From positions 3,719-67,718 of the forward strand of contig CAJUSA010000013.1 in assembly GCA_910589015.1 (NCBI GenBank): a DNA stretch of 64,000 nucleotides, in the 5' to 3' direction. Shown one piece after another: positions 1-8,520 of the stretch (its first letter is position 1; the number at the start of each line of letters is the position of its first letter). The notes below the pieces were generated by a model. The model was not told the origin of the DNA. It saw only the letters and a list, made by a program, of their open reading frames with translations, and searched no databases. Position numbers and translations under genes: made by a program. This DNA is from an uncultured Christensenellaceae bacterium (GTDB taxonomy: Bacteria; Bacillota; Clostridia; Christensenellales; Borkfalkiaceae).

Positions 1-1
1 C

Positions 2-1282
2 GCGGGGCGGGCGATCGCGGAAGCGATCGAAACTTCGCCCAGCGCTTCGAACGCGCTCAAAAAGATATACGATATTGCGGGCGACTACGGCGTGAGCTTT
101 TATATGTTGTATGCCGACGGCGCGTGCGTCTGGCCCGAGCTGAGCACCGAAAGCAGTTATCCCGAAATCACCGCCGCGCTCGAAGAACAGCTTGCGGGGC
201 GCGACGAGGCGCTGTTCGTCTACGGCGGGCAGGTTTCTTACGGCGCGGTTGTTTCGTTCGGGGGCAGGGAATGCTACCTCATGCTCGAAAGTTCGGCGCT
301 CATGCGCGAGGTGTATTTTCAGGGATTTATCATTATGTCGGTCGTAACGGGGTTGTTGTCGGTGGTGCTGGCGTTCGCGGCGAGCGGATTTGTAGCCCTG
401 TTTATCACCAAACCCGTGACCGAAGTCACCGAGCAGGCGAAAGAGCTTGCGCGCGGGAATTTCGCCCTCGACTTCCGCAGCGATTATTACTGTTCCGAGA
501 TCCGCGAACTTGCCGCCGCGCTCGAATACGCCCGTTCGGAAATTTCCAAATCCGATACGGTGCAGAAAGAGCTGATCGCAAACGTTTCGCACGATTTCAA
601 AACCCCTCTGACGATGATCAAGGCGTACGCCTCTATGATCCGTGAAATTTCGGGCGAGGATAAGAAAAAGCGCGACGCGCACACGCAGATCATCATCGAC
701 GAATGCGACAGGCTGACGGCGCTCGTCGTCGACGTGCTCGATCTGTCGCGTTTGCGCGCGGGAATTTACGACGATACCGACACGGTGTTCAATCTTTCCG
801 AAGTGGTCTATTCGATCGCGTGCAGGTTCGACGAACTCAAACAGACCGAAGGCTATCTTGTGGAAACGCAGGTCGAAGAAGATATTTACACCTGTGCGAG
901 CCGCGAGCGCATCGAGCAGGTGCTTTACAACCTCATCGGCAATGCCGTCAACTACACGGGCGAAGATAAGCGCGTGCGCGTGCGTCTTTTCAAAAAAGAG
1001 GGCGGCGCGCGGTTCGAAGTCATCGATTCGGGCAAGGGAATCCCGAAAGAGGAGCTCGATACCGTGTGGGACAGATATTACCGTTCCGCCGCGTCGCATA
1101 AGAGGTCGGTCAGCGGGACGGGGTTGGGGCTTTCGATCGTAAAGGGAATCCTGCTTGCGCAGGGCTGTCCGTTCGGGATCGTTTCCGAAACGGGGAAAGG
1201 GAGCTGTTTCTGGGTGGAATTTTCCGAGCCGGGGAAACAGGGCGAAAAATCGGACGAAGAAGGTGAACGCGTTGAAAACTAA
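2..1282 (+). CDS. sensor histidine kinase, 5' end outside the window
   Basis: Membrane sensor kinase of a two-component system; its start lies before the window and the frame is open from base 2. Seen in order: an extracellular stretch, one membrane helix (about 320-405), a HAMP linker beginning 'ITKPVTEV', the dimerisation helix with the phospho-acceptor His at 590-592 in 'NVSHDFKTPLTM', then the ATPase domain with N box 'NLIGNAVNY', G1 'DSGKGIP' and G2 'GTGLGLSIVKG'. All catalytic motifs are intact, so it should phosphorylate a response regulator, probably encoded just upstream. Its stop overlaps the next gene by 11 bases, which suggests coupled translation with that surface protein. Confidence 0.93.
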   Translation, partial: AGRAIAEAIETSPSASNALKKIYDIAGDYGVSFYMLYADGACVWPELSTESSYPEITAALEEQLAGRDEALFVYGGQVSYGAVVSFGGRECYLMLESSALMREVYFQGFIIMSVVTGLLSVVLAFAASGFVALFITKPVTEVTEQAKELARGNFALDFRSDYYCSEIRELAAALEYARSEISKSDTVQKELIANVSHDFKTPLTMIKAYASMIREISGEDKKKRDAHTQIIIDECDRLTALVVDVLDLSRLRAGIYDDTDTVFNLSEVVYSIACRFDELKQTEGYLVETQVEEDIYTCASRERIEQVLYNLIGNAVNYTGEDKRVRVRLFKKEGGARFEVIDSGKGIPKEELDTVWDRYYRSAASHKRSVSGTGLGLSIVKGILLAQGCPFGIVSETGKGSCFWVEFSEPGKQGEKSDEEGERVEN

Positions 1283-2723
1283 CACGGAACACAATTTTTT
1301 GCGGGGTGCGCTGTGGGCGGCGTTGCCGCTTTCGGCGGCGACGATGCTGCTGTTTCCGCTACGGCAGACGCAGGCGAGCGCGGGCGCGATGCCCTATTTC
1401 GAGGGCACGAGCGCCTCGTGCGTCACCGTGATCGGCGAAACGCCCGTCGAGCTCAAAAGCGCGCGCTTTACGCTCAGCGTGCCGTGTTACGGCGCGTGCG
1501 CGTACGGCGAGAACGCGCCTTCCGTTCGGGCGGATTACGCGCTTTACAACCCCACGCAAGAGGCGCAGACCGTACAACTCGCCTTCCCGTACGAGCTTGT
1601 GAAATACGGGCAGAATGCGGAAGGGTGGAACGGGCAGGAAAACTGTACGTTGCGCGCGGGGGAAGAGGACATCGATTATACGTTGCATTACAGCTATCGG
1701 GCGAGCGGCGGGTTCAACGCTTCTTCGTGCGTTGAACAATATCTCAAAACCGACGAGTTTTATACGCCCGATCTGACTGTGACGAAATACGTCTACAAAA
1801 TTACGTTTGCCGAGGACGACGGCGATGCGTTCGTAAAAGTATATTTAGGCGGCGACGCGCGTTCCAAAATCGTGCGCGGCGACGACAGCATCAGTTCATT
1901 CGTCGAAAACGGTTACCGCTGTCTTGGGTATCGCGTGAGCGCGGCGAAAAACGAAATTGTGTATTACGCGATCGGCGGCGAGAACGAAGCCGAACGCATG
2001 TTCTACGGGAAACGCGAACGCGGCTTATCCGCGGCAGACGAACTGCCGTTCGAACTTGTCGAACAATCGCAACAGACTTTTTCCTCCTTCGCAGAAGAAT
2101 ACCGCGACGACGGTATTTCTTCGGGCGACTGGTACCGTGCGGCGGTCGATTTCTTTAACGACAACGAGCACAGCGGCATACTGCCGCCGCTCACGCTGTG
2201 CAGGGACTGCCCGTTCGTGCGCTGGTATCTCTATTCGATCGATCTGCCCGCGGGGGGCATGGCGGAACATACCGTCAACGCGCCGCTCTATCCCGCAAGC
2301 TCGCCCGAGGCAAATTGTTTTACCTATCAGCTTTCATCTCTTTCGGGATTCGGCAGTTGCGGAAGGGTGGAAATCGTGTTGAATACGCCCTATGTGCTCG
2401 CCTATTCCTCGGTGGAATTCGAAAAAGGCGAGGGGGTATACGCCTTCGCGCGCGAAACGTTGCCGTACGGCGATCTGGCGTTCGTGCTTACGCAGATGCC
2501 CAAGGAACAGACCTTCATTCCCGACAAGGTTCGGCACGATCCGCTTATCGTGGCGATCGTCATTCTCGTCGTGCTTGTCGCGGGGGCGGTTGCGGTCGCA
2601 ATCGTGCTGACGGTGCGCGGCAAACGGGAACGTAAGAAAAGCGAAGAGGCGCGCCGCCGCGCCGAAATGGCGCGTCCCGAAGAAGGCAGGATCGACGGCG
2701 GATCGGGCGGCGTAAAAAAATAG
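1272..2723 (+). CDS. secreted, C-terminally membrane-anchored protein of unknown function
   Basis: I do not recognise the family. TTG at 1272 is chosen as start because AGAAGGTG (1259-1265) lies 6 bases upstream; the frame is open further up, but there it overlaps the kinase. The 483-residue product has a signal-peptide-like hydrophobic stretch near residues 13-33, a long, tyrosine-rich extracellular part, one membrane helix near the C terminus ('LIVAIVILVVLVAGAVAVAI') and a basic, charged cytoplasmic tail. This layout fits a surface protein with its bulk outside. Overlap with the histidine kinase gene suggests that it feeds a signal to the kinase or is part of the same response. That role is inference. 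Confidence 0.8.
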   Translation: MKTNTEHNFLRGALWAALPLSAATMLLFPLRQTQASAGAMPYFEGTSASCVTVIGETPVELKSARFTLSVPCYGACAYGENAPSVRADYALYNPTQEAQTVQLAFPYELVKYGQNAEGWNGQENCTLRAGEEDIDYTLHYSYRASGGFNASSCVEQYLKTDEFYTPDLTVTKYVYKITFAEDDGDAFVKVYLGGDARSKIVRGDDSISSFVENGYRCLGYRVSAAKNEIVYYAIGGENEAERMFYGKRERGLSAADELPFELVEQSQQTFSSFAEEYRDDGISSGDWYRAAVDFFNDNEHSGILPPLTLCRDCPFVRWYLYSIDLPAGGMAEHTVNAPLYPASSPEANCFTYQLSSLSGFGSCGRVEIVLNTPYVLAYSSVEFEKGEGVYAFARETLPYGDLAFVLTQMPKEQTFIPDKVRHDPLIVAIVILVVLVAGAVAVAIVLTVRGKRERKKSEEARRRAEMARPEEGRIDGGSGGVKK

Positions 2724-2734
2724 GCGGCTTTCGC

Positions 2735-2763
2735 TTTACTTTTTTTGCGCACGGTGCTATAAT
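2735..2763 (+). promoter_or_regulatory. sigma-A type promoter for sufC
   Basis: TTTACT (2735-2740), 17-base spacer, TATAAT (2758-2763) preceded by TG for an extended -10. The expected transcription start is about base 2770, only a few bases before the ATG at 2773. Confidence 0.7.
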
Positions 2764-2772
2764 GCGTGTACT

Positions 2773-3489
2773 ATGTTAGAACTTCGGAATATCGGTTATA
2801 CCGTGAGCGACGGAAAGAAAGAGAACGTCATTCTCGACAACGTGTCGCTCAAACTCGACGGCAGGTTTACGGCGATCACCGGCCCCAACGGCAGTGGCAA
2901 GAGCACGCTCGCCAAGATCGTCGCTGGCATCGTGACGCCCACGTCGGGAAAGATTTTTTATAACGGCGAGGATATTACCCCGCTTTCGATCACCGAGCGC
3001 GCGCGGCTCGGTATTTCGTTTGCCTTTCAGCAGCCCGTGCGGTTCAAAGGGATCACGGTAAAAGATTTGTTGTCGCTTGCGGCGGGCAAACCGACCACCA
3101 CCGCCGAGGCGTGTTCCTATCTTTCGGAAGTGGGCTTGTGTGCGCGCGATTATGTGGGGCGGGAAGTCAACGCGTCGCTTTCGGGCGGCGAGCTCAAACG
3201 CATCGAGATCGCTACCGTGCTGGCGCGCGGAACGGGGCTTTCCCTCTTCGACGAACCCGAGGCGGGCATCGATCTGTGGTCGTTTTCGAGCCTTATCTCG
3301 GTGTTCGAAAAGATGTATAAAAAGACCAAGGGCAGCATCGTCATCATTTCCCATCAGGAACGCATTCTCAACATTGCCGATACGATCGTCGTCATTGCGC
3401 ACGGCAAGGTGGAAAAACAGGGCGCGGGCAAAGAAATTCTGCCCACACTTTTGACCGAGCGCGTCTGCCGCGCTCTTGCGGAGGACTGA
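2773..3489 (+). CDS. sufC: SufC-type Fe-S assembly ATPase (minimal SUF/SMS system)
   Basis: Cytosolic ABC-type ATPase of iron-sulfur cluster assembly, 238 residues, the usual SufC length. It shows Walker A 'GPNGSGKST', the signature 'LSGGELKRIEIA', Walker B 'LSLFDEPEAGID' and the switch His in 'IISHQER'. No membrane helix is present and the partner is a SufB/SufD-like scaffold one base downstream, which separates it from transporter ATPases. SufC powers structural change in the scaffold during cluster assembly. There is no ribosome-binding site before the ATG and the promoter sits almost on the start codon, so the message may be leaderless. No sufS, sufU or sufD gene is nearby. Confidence 0.9.
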   Translation: MLELRNIGYTVSDGKKENVILDNVSLKLDGRFTAITGPNGSGKSTLAKIVAGIVTPTSGKIFYNGEDITPLSITERARLGISFAFQQPVRFKGITVKDLLSLAAGKPTTTAEACSYLSEVGLCARDYVGREVNASLSGGELKRIEIATVLARGTGLSLFDEPEAGIDLWSFSSLISVFEKMYKKTKGSIVIISHQERILNIADTIVVIAHGKVEKQGAGKEILPTLLTERVCRALAED

Positions 3490-3490
3490 T

Positions 3491-4411
3491 ATGGACGCTT
3501 TGGAAAAAATGCTGCTTGAACAGGTTGCCGATCTGCATAAAGTGCCCGACGGGGCCTATAATATCCGTACCAACGGCGGCGCGGGCGGGCGGCGCAGCAC
3601 GGAAACGGTTAAAATCGAAAACCGCACCGACGGCAAGCAGGGCATCGATATCTTCGTCGCGCCCGAAGCAAAGGGCGAGAGCGTGCATATCCCTGTCGTG
3701 ATCACGAAAGAGGGTTACGGCGAAACCGTTTACAACGATTTTTATGTGGGCGCGGGCGCCGACGTGCTCATCATTGCGGGTTGCGGGATCCATAACTGCG
3801 GAACGGAAACGGCGGAACACAGCGGCGTGCATACCTTTCATATCGGCAAGGGCGCGAAGGTGCGCTATGTGGAAAAGCACTACGGCGGCGGCGACGGCAC
3901 GGGCGGCAAGATCATGAATCCGCAGACGGTGCTCTATCTCGAAGAGGGCGCTTCGCTGCAAATGGAAACGACGCAGATCAAGGGGATCGATTCGACCGTC
4001 CGCACGACGCGCGGCGAATTGCAGGCGGGGGCGAACCTCGTCGTAAAAGAAAAAATTTACACGCACGGCACGCAGTTCGCCAAAACCGTTTTCTGCGTGG
4101 AACTCAAAGGCGACGGCGCGGGCGCCGACGTCGTATCCCGTTCGGTGGCGGCGGGCAGTTCGGTGCAGGAATTCGTGTCGCATATCGTCGGCAAAGCGAA
4201 ATGCCACGGGCACACCGAGTGCGACGCCATCATCATGGAAAACGCCAAAGTGACGGCAACGCCGTGTTTAAGCGCGGAATGTATCGACGCCGAACTCATT
4301 CACGAGGCGGCGATCGGCAAGATCGCAGGCGAACAGCTCACCAAGCTCATGACGCTCGGGCTTGACGAAAAGCAGGCGGAAGAGCAGATCATCAAGGGTT
4401 TTTTATCGTAA
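3491..4411 (+). CDS. sufB: SufB/SufD-family Fe-S cluster scaffold, single-scaffold type
   Basis: Scaffold on which an Fe-S cluster is built, acting with the SufC encoded upstream. Start at 3491 follows GGAGG (3480-3484). At 306 residues it is far shorter than classical SufB (about 470-495) and keeps mainly the beta-helix core and the C-terminal helical part. The C-terminal motif has Cys244 in 'ECDAIIM' and Glu272 in 'LIHEAAIGKI', 28 residues apart, matching the spacing of Cys405 and Glu434 in E. coli SufB, which are needed for assembly. With only one scaffold gene it probably forms a homodimer, as in the minimal SMS (SufBC) systems of anaerobes and archaea. Confidence 0.88.
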   Translation: MDALEKMLLEQVADLHKVPDGAYNIRTNGGAGGRRSTETVKIENRTDGKQGIDIFVAPEAKGESVHIPVVITKEGYGETVYNDFYVGAGADVLIIAGCGIHNCGTETAEHSGVHTFHIGKGAKVRYVEKHYGGGDGTGGKIMNPQTVLYLEEGASLQMETTQIKGIDSTVRTTRGELQAGANLVVKEKIYTHGTQFAKTVFCVELKGDGAGADVVSRSVAAGSSVQEFVSHIVGKAKCHGHTECDAIIMENAKVTATPCLSAECIDAELIHEAAIGKIAGEQLTKLMTLGLDEKQAEEQIIKGFLS

Positions 4412-4412
4412 C

Positions 4413-4452
4413 GCAAACCGCCCCGAACGCATACGCGTTCGGGGCGGTTTGC
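4413..4452 (+). terminator. terminator after sufCB
   Basis: Perfect 18-base-pair hairpin, arms 4413-4430 and 4435-4452, loop ATAC. It lacks a clean U tract, so ending could be partial. Confidence 0.7.
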
Positions 4453-4490
4453 AATTCGCGGGCGTATTTTGCAAAATTTCATGGAAACGG

Positions 4491-4519
4491 TTTACATTTT
4501 TTCGAAAAAAGAGTAAAAT
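4491..4519 (+). promoter_or_regulatory. promoter of the patatin-aro operon
   Basis: TTTACA (4491-4496), 17-base spacer, TAAAAT (4514-4519). It sits between the sufCB hairpin and a strong ribosome-binding site, and the next good terminator is after 11044. Confidence 0.7.
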
Positions 4520-4550
4520 AAAAGTTGATAACATGCAAAAAGGAGGGGGA

Positions 4551-5387
4551 ATGGGGTTCTTTGCACGGTTGTTCCGTCGGAAAAAGAAAAAACCGACGCT
4601 CGGGCTGGCGCTCGGCAGCGGCGGGGCGAAGGGCATGGCGCACCTCGGCGCGCTCAAAGCCTTCGAAGAGCACGGGCTGAAATTCGACGTCGTCGCGGGC
4701 ACTTCGATCGGCGCGATCGTGGGCGCGCTCTATGTGAACGGTTATTCGGTTGCCGATATGTGGGGCATAATCGAGAGCCTGAACCGCAAAGAATTTGCGA
4801 AGAACCTGCGCCCTTTTTCCGAACTCGACTTTGCCGAGCGTCTGCTCGAAGGCTATATCGAAGGCGACGTGAGCGACCTCAAAAAACCTTTCGCCTGCTG
4901 GGCGACCGACGCCGAAACCAACGAAGGGGTGTTGCTCGACGCGGGGAAAGTGGCGCATATCGTCACGGCATCCGCGGCGATCCCGCCCTTTTTCCGCGGG
5001 GTAGAGGTGGAAGGGCGAAGACTCTACGACGGAGCGTTTTCCAACGCTATTCCCGCCGAAGTATGCAAAGACATGGGCGCCCACGCCGTGATCGGGTGCG
5101 ATCTTTCGGCGTTTGTCCGCCCCGAAGAAGAGAAAAGCAGATTTACCCGTTTCGTGGGGTCGGCGGTCAACGCCTTTATGCCCGTGCGTACGCTTCGCGA
5201 CGCAAAATCGCGCGGATACGCAAGCGCGGACGTCATGCTACGCCCGAATTTATACGATTTCCGTGCGACCGACGTTTCCCGCGCCGCGATGGATAAGATG
5301 TTCGACATCGGTTACGAGGAAGCCAAAGCGCGGCTCGCCGAAATCGACAAGGCGGTTTCGGATGCGGCAAAAGATCTTAACCGATAA
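4551..5387 (+). CDS. patatin-like phospholipase, RssA/NTE type
   Basis: Serine esterase of the patatin family, expected to cleave acyl chains from phospholipids or other lipids at the inner membrane face. The 278-residue protein has a basic N terminus, the oxyanion-hole glycine motif 'GSGGAKG', the nucleophile elbow 'GTSIG' and the catalytic Asp in 'YDGAFSNAIP'. Start at 4551 is set by AAGGAGGGGG just upstream; an ATG at 4533 lies ahead of that site. It opens an eight-gene run ending in the shikimate genes and overlaps the next gene by 26 bases. No signal peptide is seen. The true substrate cannot be read from the sequence. Confidence 0.9.
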   Translation: MGFFARLFRRKKKKPTLGLALGSGGAKGMAHLGALKAFEEHGLKFDVVAGTSIGAIVGALYVNGYSVADMWGIIESLNRKEFAKNLRPFSELDFAERLLEGYIEGDVSDLKKPFACWATDAETNEGVLLDAGKVAHIVTASAAIPPFFRGVEVEGRRLYDGAFSNAIPAEVCKDMGAHAVIGCDLSAFVRPEEEKSRFTRFVGSAVNAFMPVRTLRDAKSRGYASADVMLRPNLYDFRATDVSRAAMDKMFDIGYEEAKARLAEIDKAVSDAAKDLNR

Positions 5388-6336
5388 TGCAAAACGGTAT
5401 TTCTTTCGGTTGTGGTTGCGGCGGTTGCGTCTTCCCGCGGTGATTCTGCTCGTTCTGATCGTCGCGCTCGTAAGTGCGTTTTATCCGTTTTATGCAATCC
5501 TGCCGGGTTTGGATATCCCCGCGCGCGAAGAGGGCGAACTGCGCGTGCACTTCCTCGGCGTGGGCGAAGGGGATTGCGCGGTCGTAGAATTTCCCGACGG
5601 CGCCGTCGTCGTCATCGACGCGGGCGACGGCGGATTTCGCCGCACTGCCTTGATCATGCGCTACATAAAAGGACTTGCCTACCGTTCGCTTGCTTATATC
5701 GTCACGCACGCCGATCTTGACCATTACGGCGGATTCGAATATCTCATCGCTACTCTCGGCGCGGACGCGTTGTATCTGCCCGTGCTCGACGGCGGCGGGT
5801 TGACTTACAAAAAACTGCTTTCCATTGCCGAACGGGCACCGTTCCCCGTGACGCGTCTTTCGCGTTACGGCACGATCGAAAACGCCTCGGGCGCATACAT
5901 GGTGTGTATTTCGCCCTATTCCGTGGAAGACACGAACGAAAACGACGCTTCCGCCGTGCTCTATCTTGCTTACGAAGGCGTGCGTTTTCTCTTCTGTGCC
6001 GATATCACCGCCGTGCGCGAACGGCGGCTTATGCGCGATTACGCGCTGGACAAGCATATTTTCGATTGCGGGGATTGTGCGGTGCGGCTCGAAGGGATCG
6101 ACTTTCTCAAAGTATCGCACCACGGGTCGGCGTATTCTTCGAGCGGGGAATGGCTGGCGCTGCTTTCGCCCGCATACGCGGTGCTCACGAGCGGCGCGGG
6201 CAACCGCTATCATCACCCGACCCTGCAGGCGGCGGCACGGCTCGACGCGGCGGGCGCGAAGGTGCTGCGCACCGACGAGCTGGGCAATATCGTCGTCAGC
6301 GTGCGAGACGGAACGTATACGGTAAAAATAAATTGA
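5362..6336 (+). CDS. ComEC-like metallo-beta-lactamase-fold hydrolase, membrane anchored
   Basis: Stand-alone version of the metallo-beta-lactamase domain found at the C terminus of ComEC, the DNA-uptake channel. One N-terminal membrane helix (about residues 22-43) is followed by the hydrolase domain: 'GVGEGDC', the metal motif 'THADLDHYGG', 'KVSHHGSAYS' and the family's closing block around 'RTDELGNIVV'. The metal ligands appear complete, so it is probably an extracellular nuclease or phosphodiesterase. It lacks the competence membrane domain, so it is not a full ComEC. The ATG at 5362 overlaps the lipase gene by 26 bases and has only a weak ribosome-binding site; 324 residues result. Confidence 0.85.
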   Translation: MRQKILTDNAKRYFFRLWLRRLRLPAVILLVLIVALVSAFYPFYAILPGLDIPAREEGELRVHFLGVGEGDCAVVEFPDGAVVVIDAGDGGFRRTALIMRYIKGLAYRSLAYIVTHADLDHYGGFEYLIATLGADALYLPVLDGGGLTYKKLLSIAERAPFPVTRLSRYGTIENASGAYMVCISPYSVEDTNENDASAVLYLAYEGVRFLFCADITAVRERRLMRDYALDKHIFDCGDCAVRLEGIDFLKVSHHGSAYSSSGEWLALLSPAYAVLTSGAGNRYHHPTLQAAARLDAAGAKVLRTDELGNIVVSVRDGTYTVKIN

Positions 6337-6346
6337 CGGAGTTATT

Positions 6347-7474
6347 ATGAGAATCACGACGGCGGGCGAATCGCACGGAAAAGGGCTGTTCTGTATCATC
6401 GAGGGGCTGCCCTCGCAGCTTACGGTCGATTTCGAAGAGATCGACACGGCGCTTGCTCTGCGCCAAAGCGGCTACGGGCGGGGCGCGCGGCAGAAAATCG
6501 AGCGCGATCGGGTGGAAATCCTTTCGGGCGTGCGCAACCGCATGACGCTCGGCAGTCCCGTTACGCTTGCGGTGTTCAACCGCGATTACGCGAACTGGCA
6601 GGCATACATGGCGGCGGAAGGGTGCGACGTTTCGCAACGCCGCCTGACGAAAGTGCGCCCCGGGCATGCCGATCTTTCGGGACTTCTGAAATACGGCGGC
6701 GACGACGCACGCAATATTCTCGAACGCGCCTCGGCGCGCGAAACCGCCGTGCGCGTGGCGGCGGGGTCGGTGTGCCGCAGCCTTTTGCGCGAACTCGGCG
6801 TGGAAATAACGGGTTACGTTCGGGCGGTAGCGGGCGTCGAAGACGGGGCGCAATATTCCTTCGCGCACATTCAGAGCGGGCGGCTGAAAGAACTCGGCAT
6901 GATGGACGAAAATTTACAGCGCGAGGCGATGGAGAAGATCGATTCGTGCAAAGACGCGGGCGATACCTGCGGCGGATTAATCGAATTGCGTGTAAAGGGA
7001 TTGAAGAGCGGGTTCGGCAGTTGCATGACGTACCGCGAAAAACTCGACGCGCGCCTTTGTGCGGCGCTCATGAGCGTGCAGGCGATCAAGGGCGCCGAAG
7101 TCGGGCTCGGCTTTGGCGCGGCGGCGCTTTGCGGCAGCGAAGTGCACGACGAAATTTACAAAGAAGGCGGCGCCTATCGCCGTAAAACCAATCGTGCGGG
7201 GGGAATCGAAGGGGGCATGTCCAACGGCGAAGAGCTTGTTCTGCGCGCCGCCATGAAGCCCATACCCACGCTCATGAAGGGGCTTTCTACCGTCGATTAC
7301 GTTACGGGCGAAAGCGTGCGCGCGGCGGCGGAACGCAGCGACGTGTGCGCGGTCACGGCGTGCGAGATCATTCTCGAAAGCGCGCTCGCCTGCGCGCTGT
7401 GCGAAGCCGTGCTCGAACGGCTGGGCGGCGACAACATGGCGGAAGTCAAAGAACGCTACGGGAGGCTACCGTGA
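6347..7474 (+). CDS. aroC: chorismate synthase
   Basis: Last step of the shikimate pathway: it turns 5-enolpyruvylshikimate-3-phosphate into chorismate with reduced FMN, in the cytosol. At 375 residues it has normal length. Family signatures are visible: 'GESHGKGL' at the N terminus, 'RPGHADLSG' with the catalytic His, 'RASARETAVRVAAG', and 'GGIEGGMSNGE' with 'MKPIPT' near the C terminus. It starts 10 bases after the ComEC-like gene and overlaps aroB by 4 bases (GTGA). Five aro genes follow one another here, so the operon covers steps 2-5 and 7; the aroA step (6) and the first step are absent. Confidence 0.97.
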   Translation: MRITTAGESHGKGLFCIIEGLPSQLTVDFEEIDTALALRQSGYGRGARQKIERDRVEILSGVRNRMTLGSPVTLAVFNRDYANWQAYMAAEGCDVSQRRLTKVRPGHADLSGLLKYGGDDARNILERASARETAVRVAAGSVCRSLLRELGVEITGYVRAVAGVEDGAQYSFAHIQSGRLKELGMMDENLQREAMEKIDSCKDAGDTCGGLIELRVKGLKSGFGSCMTYREKLDARLCAALMSVQAIKGAEVGLGFGAAALCGSEVHDEIYKEGGAYRRKTNRAGGIEGGMSNGEELVLRAAMKPIPTLMKGLSTVDYVTGESVRAAAERSDVCAVTACEIILESALACALCEAVLERLGGDNMAEVKERYGRLP

Positions 7475-8520
7475 GAACGTTTTCGATACCCTATACGGAC
7501 GGGGGCGAGAGCCGCATTCTCTGCGGTTGCAACGCCTTCGAAGAGATTGCAAAAACAAGCGGGCGGTGCATGGTGTTCACCGATACCAACGTGCGCGCGC
7601 TGTACGGCGACAAGATCGCCGCCTGTTTGCCCGACGCGCCCGTGTTTGCCATGCAGGCGGGCGAGGAACACAAAAACGAATCGACGCTGTTTGCGCTGCT
7701 TTCCGCCATGGCGGCGGCGCAACTGCACCGCGGCGATACGCTTGTTTGCCTCGGCGGCGGCGTCGCGGGCGACGTCGGCGGGCTGGCGAGCGCGCTCTAT
7801 ATGCGCGGTATCGGCTGCGTGCAGGTGCCCACCACGCTCTTGTCGCAGGTCGATTCCTCGGTGGGGGGCAAAACGGCGATCGATTTTCACGGCGTAAAAA
7901 ATCTGGTCGGCGTGTTCAAACAGCCCGAACGGGTGCTCGTCGACGGCGCGTTCCTCAAAACGCTGCCCGCGCGCGAGATCCGCTGCGGTTTGGGCGAGAT
8001 CGTAAAACACGCCGCGCTCGACGGCGCGCTGTTCGATACCCTGCTTGCCAACCGAAACAGCCTTTTCGACTGCGATTTTCTCACCGCGGTCGTGCCCGAC
8101 AATATTGCGATCAAGGCGGACGTCGTGCAAAAAGATCCCAAAGAACGGGGCTTGCGCAAGTGTCTGAACTTAGGGCACACCACCGCGCATGCGTTTGAAC
8201 TGTGCGACGGCAAGCTGTCGCACGGGGAATATGTGCTTGCGGGGATCTTATTCGAGGCGGAACTTGCCAAGGCGCACATTGCGTGCGATAAGGCGTATCT
8301 CGGCGAATTGCAGGATCTTGCGCGCTTTGCGCTCGGCGGCATGCCTGCCATGATATCCGCGCGCGAGGCGGCGTCTTACGCCAAGCTCGATAAAAAGAAT
8401 ACGCAGGCGGCGAAGATCGCGCTCACCGTACCCGCGGAACGCGGTAAATTCGCCTTGCTCGAATTGCCTTACGAAGTCTATTGCGGCGAACTAATTCGCA
8501 TACAGGAGGAACTTTCATGA
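7471..8520 (+). CDS. aroB: 3-dehydroquinate synthase
   Basis: Second shikimate step: NAD- and metal-dependent cyclisation of DAHP to 3-dehydroquinate. The 349-residue product shows 'GGGVAGDVGGLASALYMRG' (NAD binding), 'VPTTLLSQVDSSVGGKTAID', 'GLGEIVKHAAL' and the metal-binding His in 'NLGHTTAHAFE'. GTG at 7471 overlaps the aroC stop and follows GGGAGG (7460-7465). The protein is complete and ordinary. It links aroC and aroE by 4-base overlaps on both sides, so all are likely translated from one message. Confidence 0.97.
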   Translation: MRTFSIPYTDGGESRILCGCNAFEEIAKTSGRCMVFTDTNVRALYGDKIAACLPDAPVFAMQAGEEHKNESTLFALLSAMAAAQLHRGDTLVCLGGGVAGDVGGLASALYMRGIGCVQVPTTLLSQVDSSVGGKTAIDFHGVKNLVGVFKQPERVLVDGAFLKTLPAREIRCGLGEIVKHAALDGALFDTLLANRNSLFDCDFLTAVVPDNIAIKADVVQKDPKERGLRKCLNLGHTTAHAFELCDGKLSHGEYVLAGILFEAELAKAHIACDKAYLGELQDLARFALGGMPAMISAREAASYAKLDKKNTQAAKIALTVPAERGKFALLELPYEVYCGELIRIQEELS

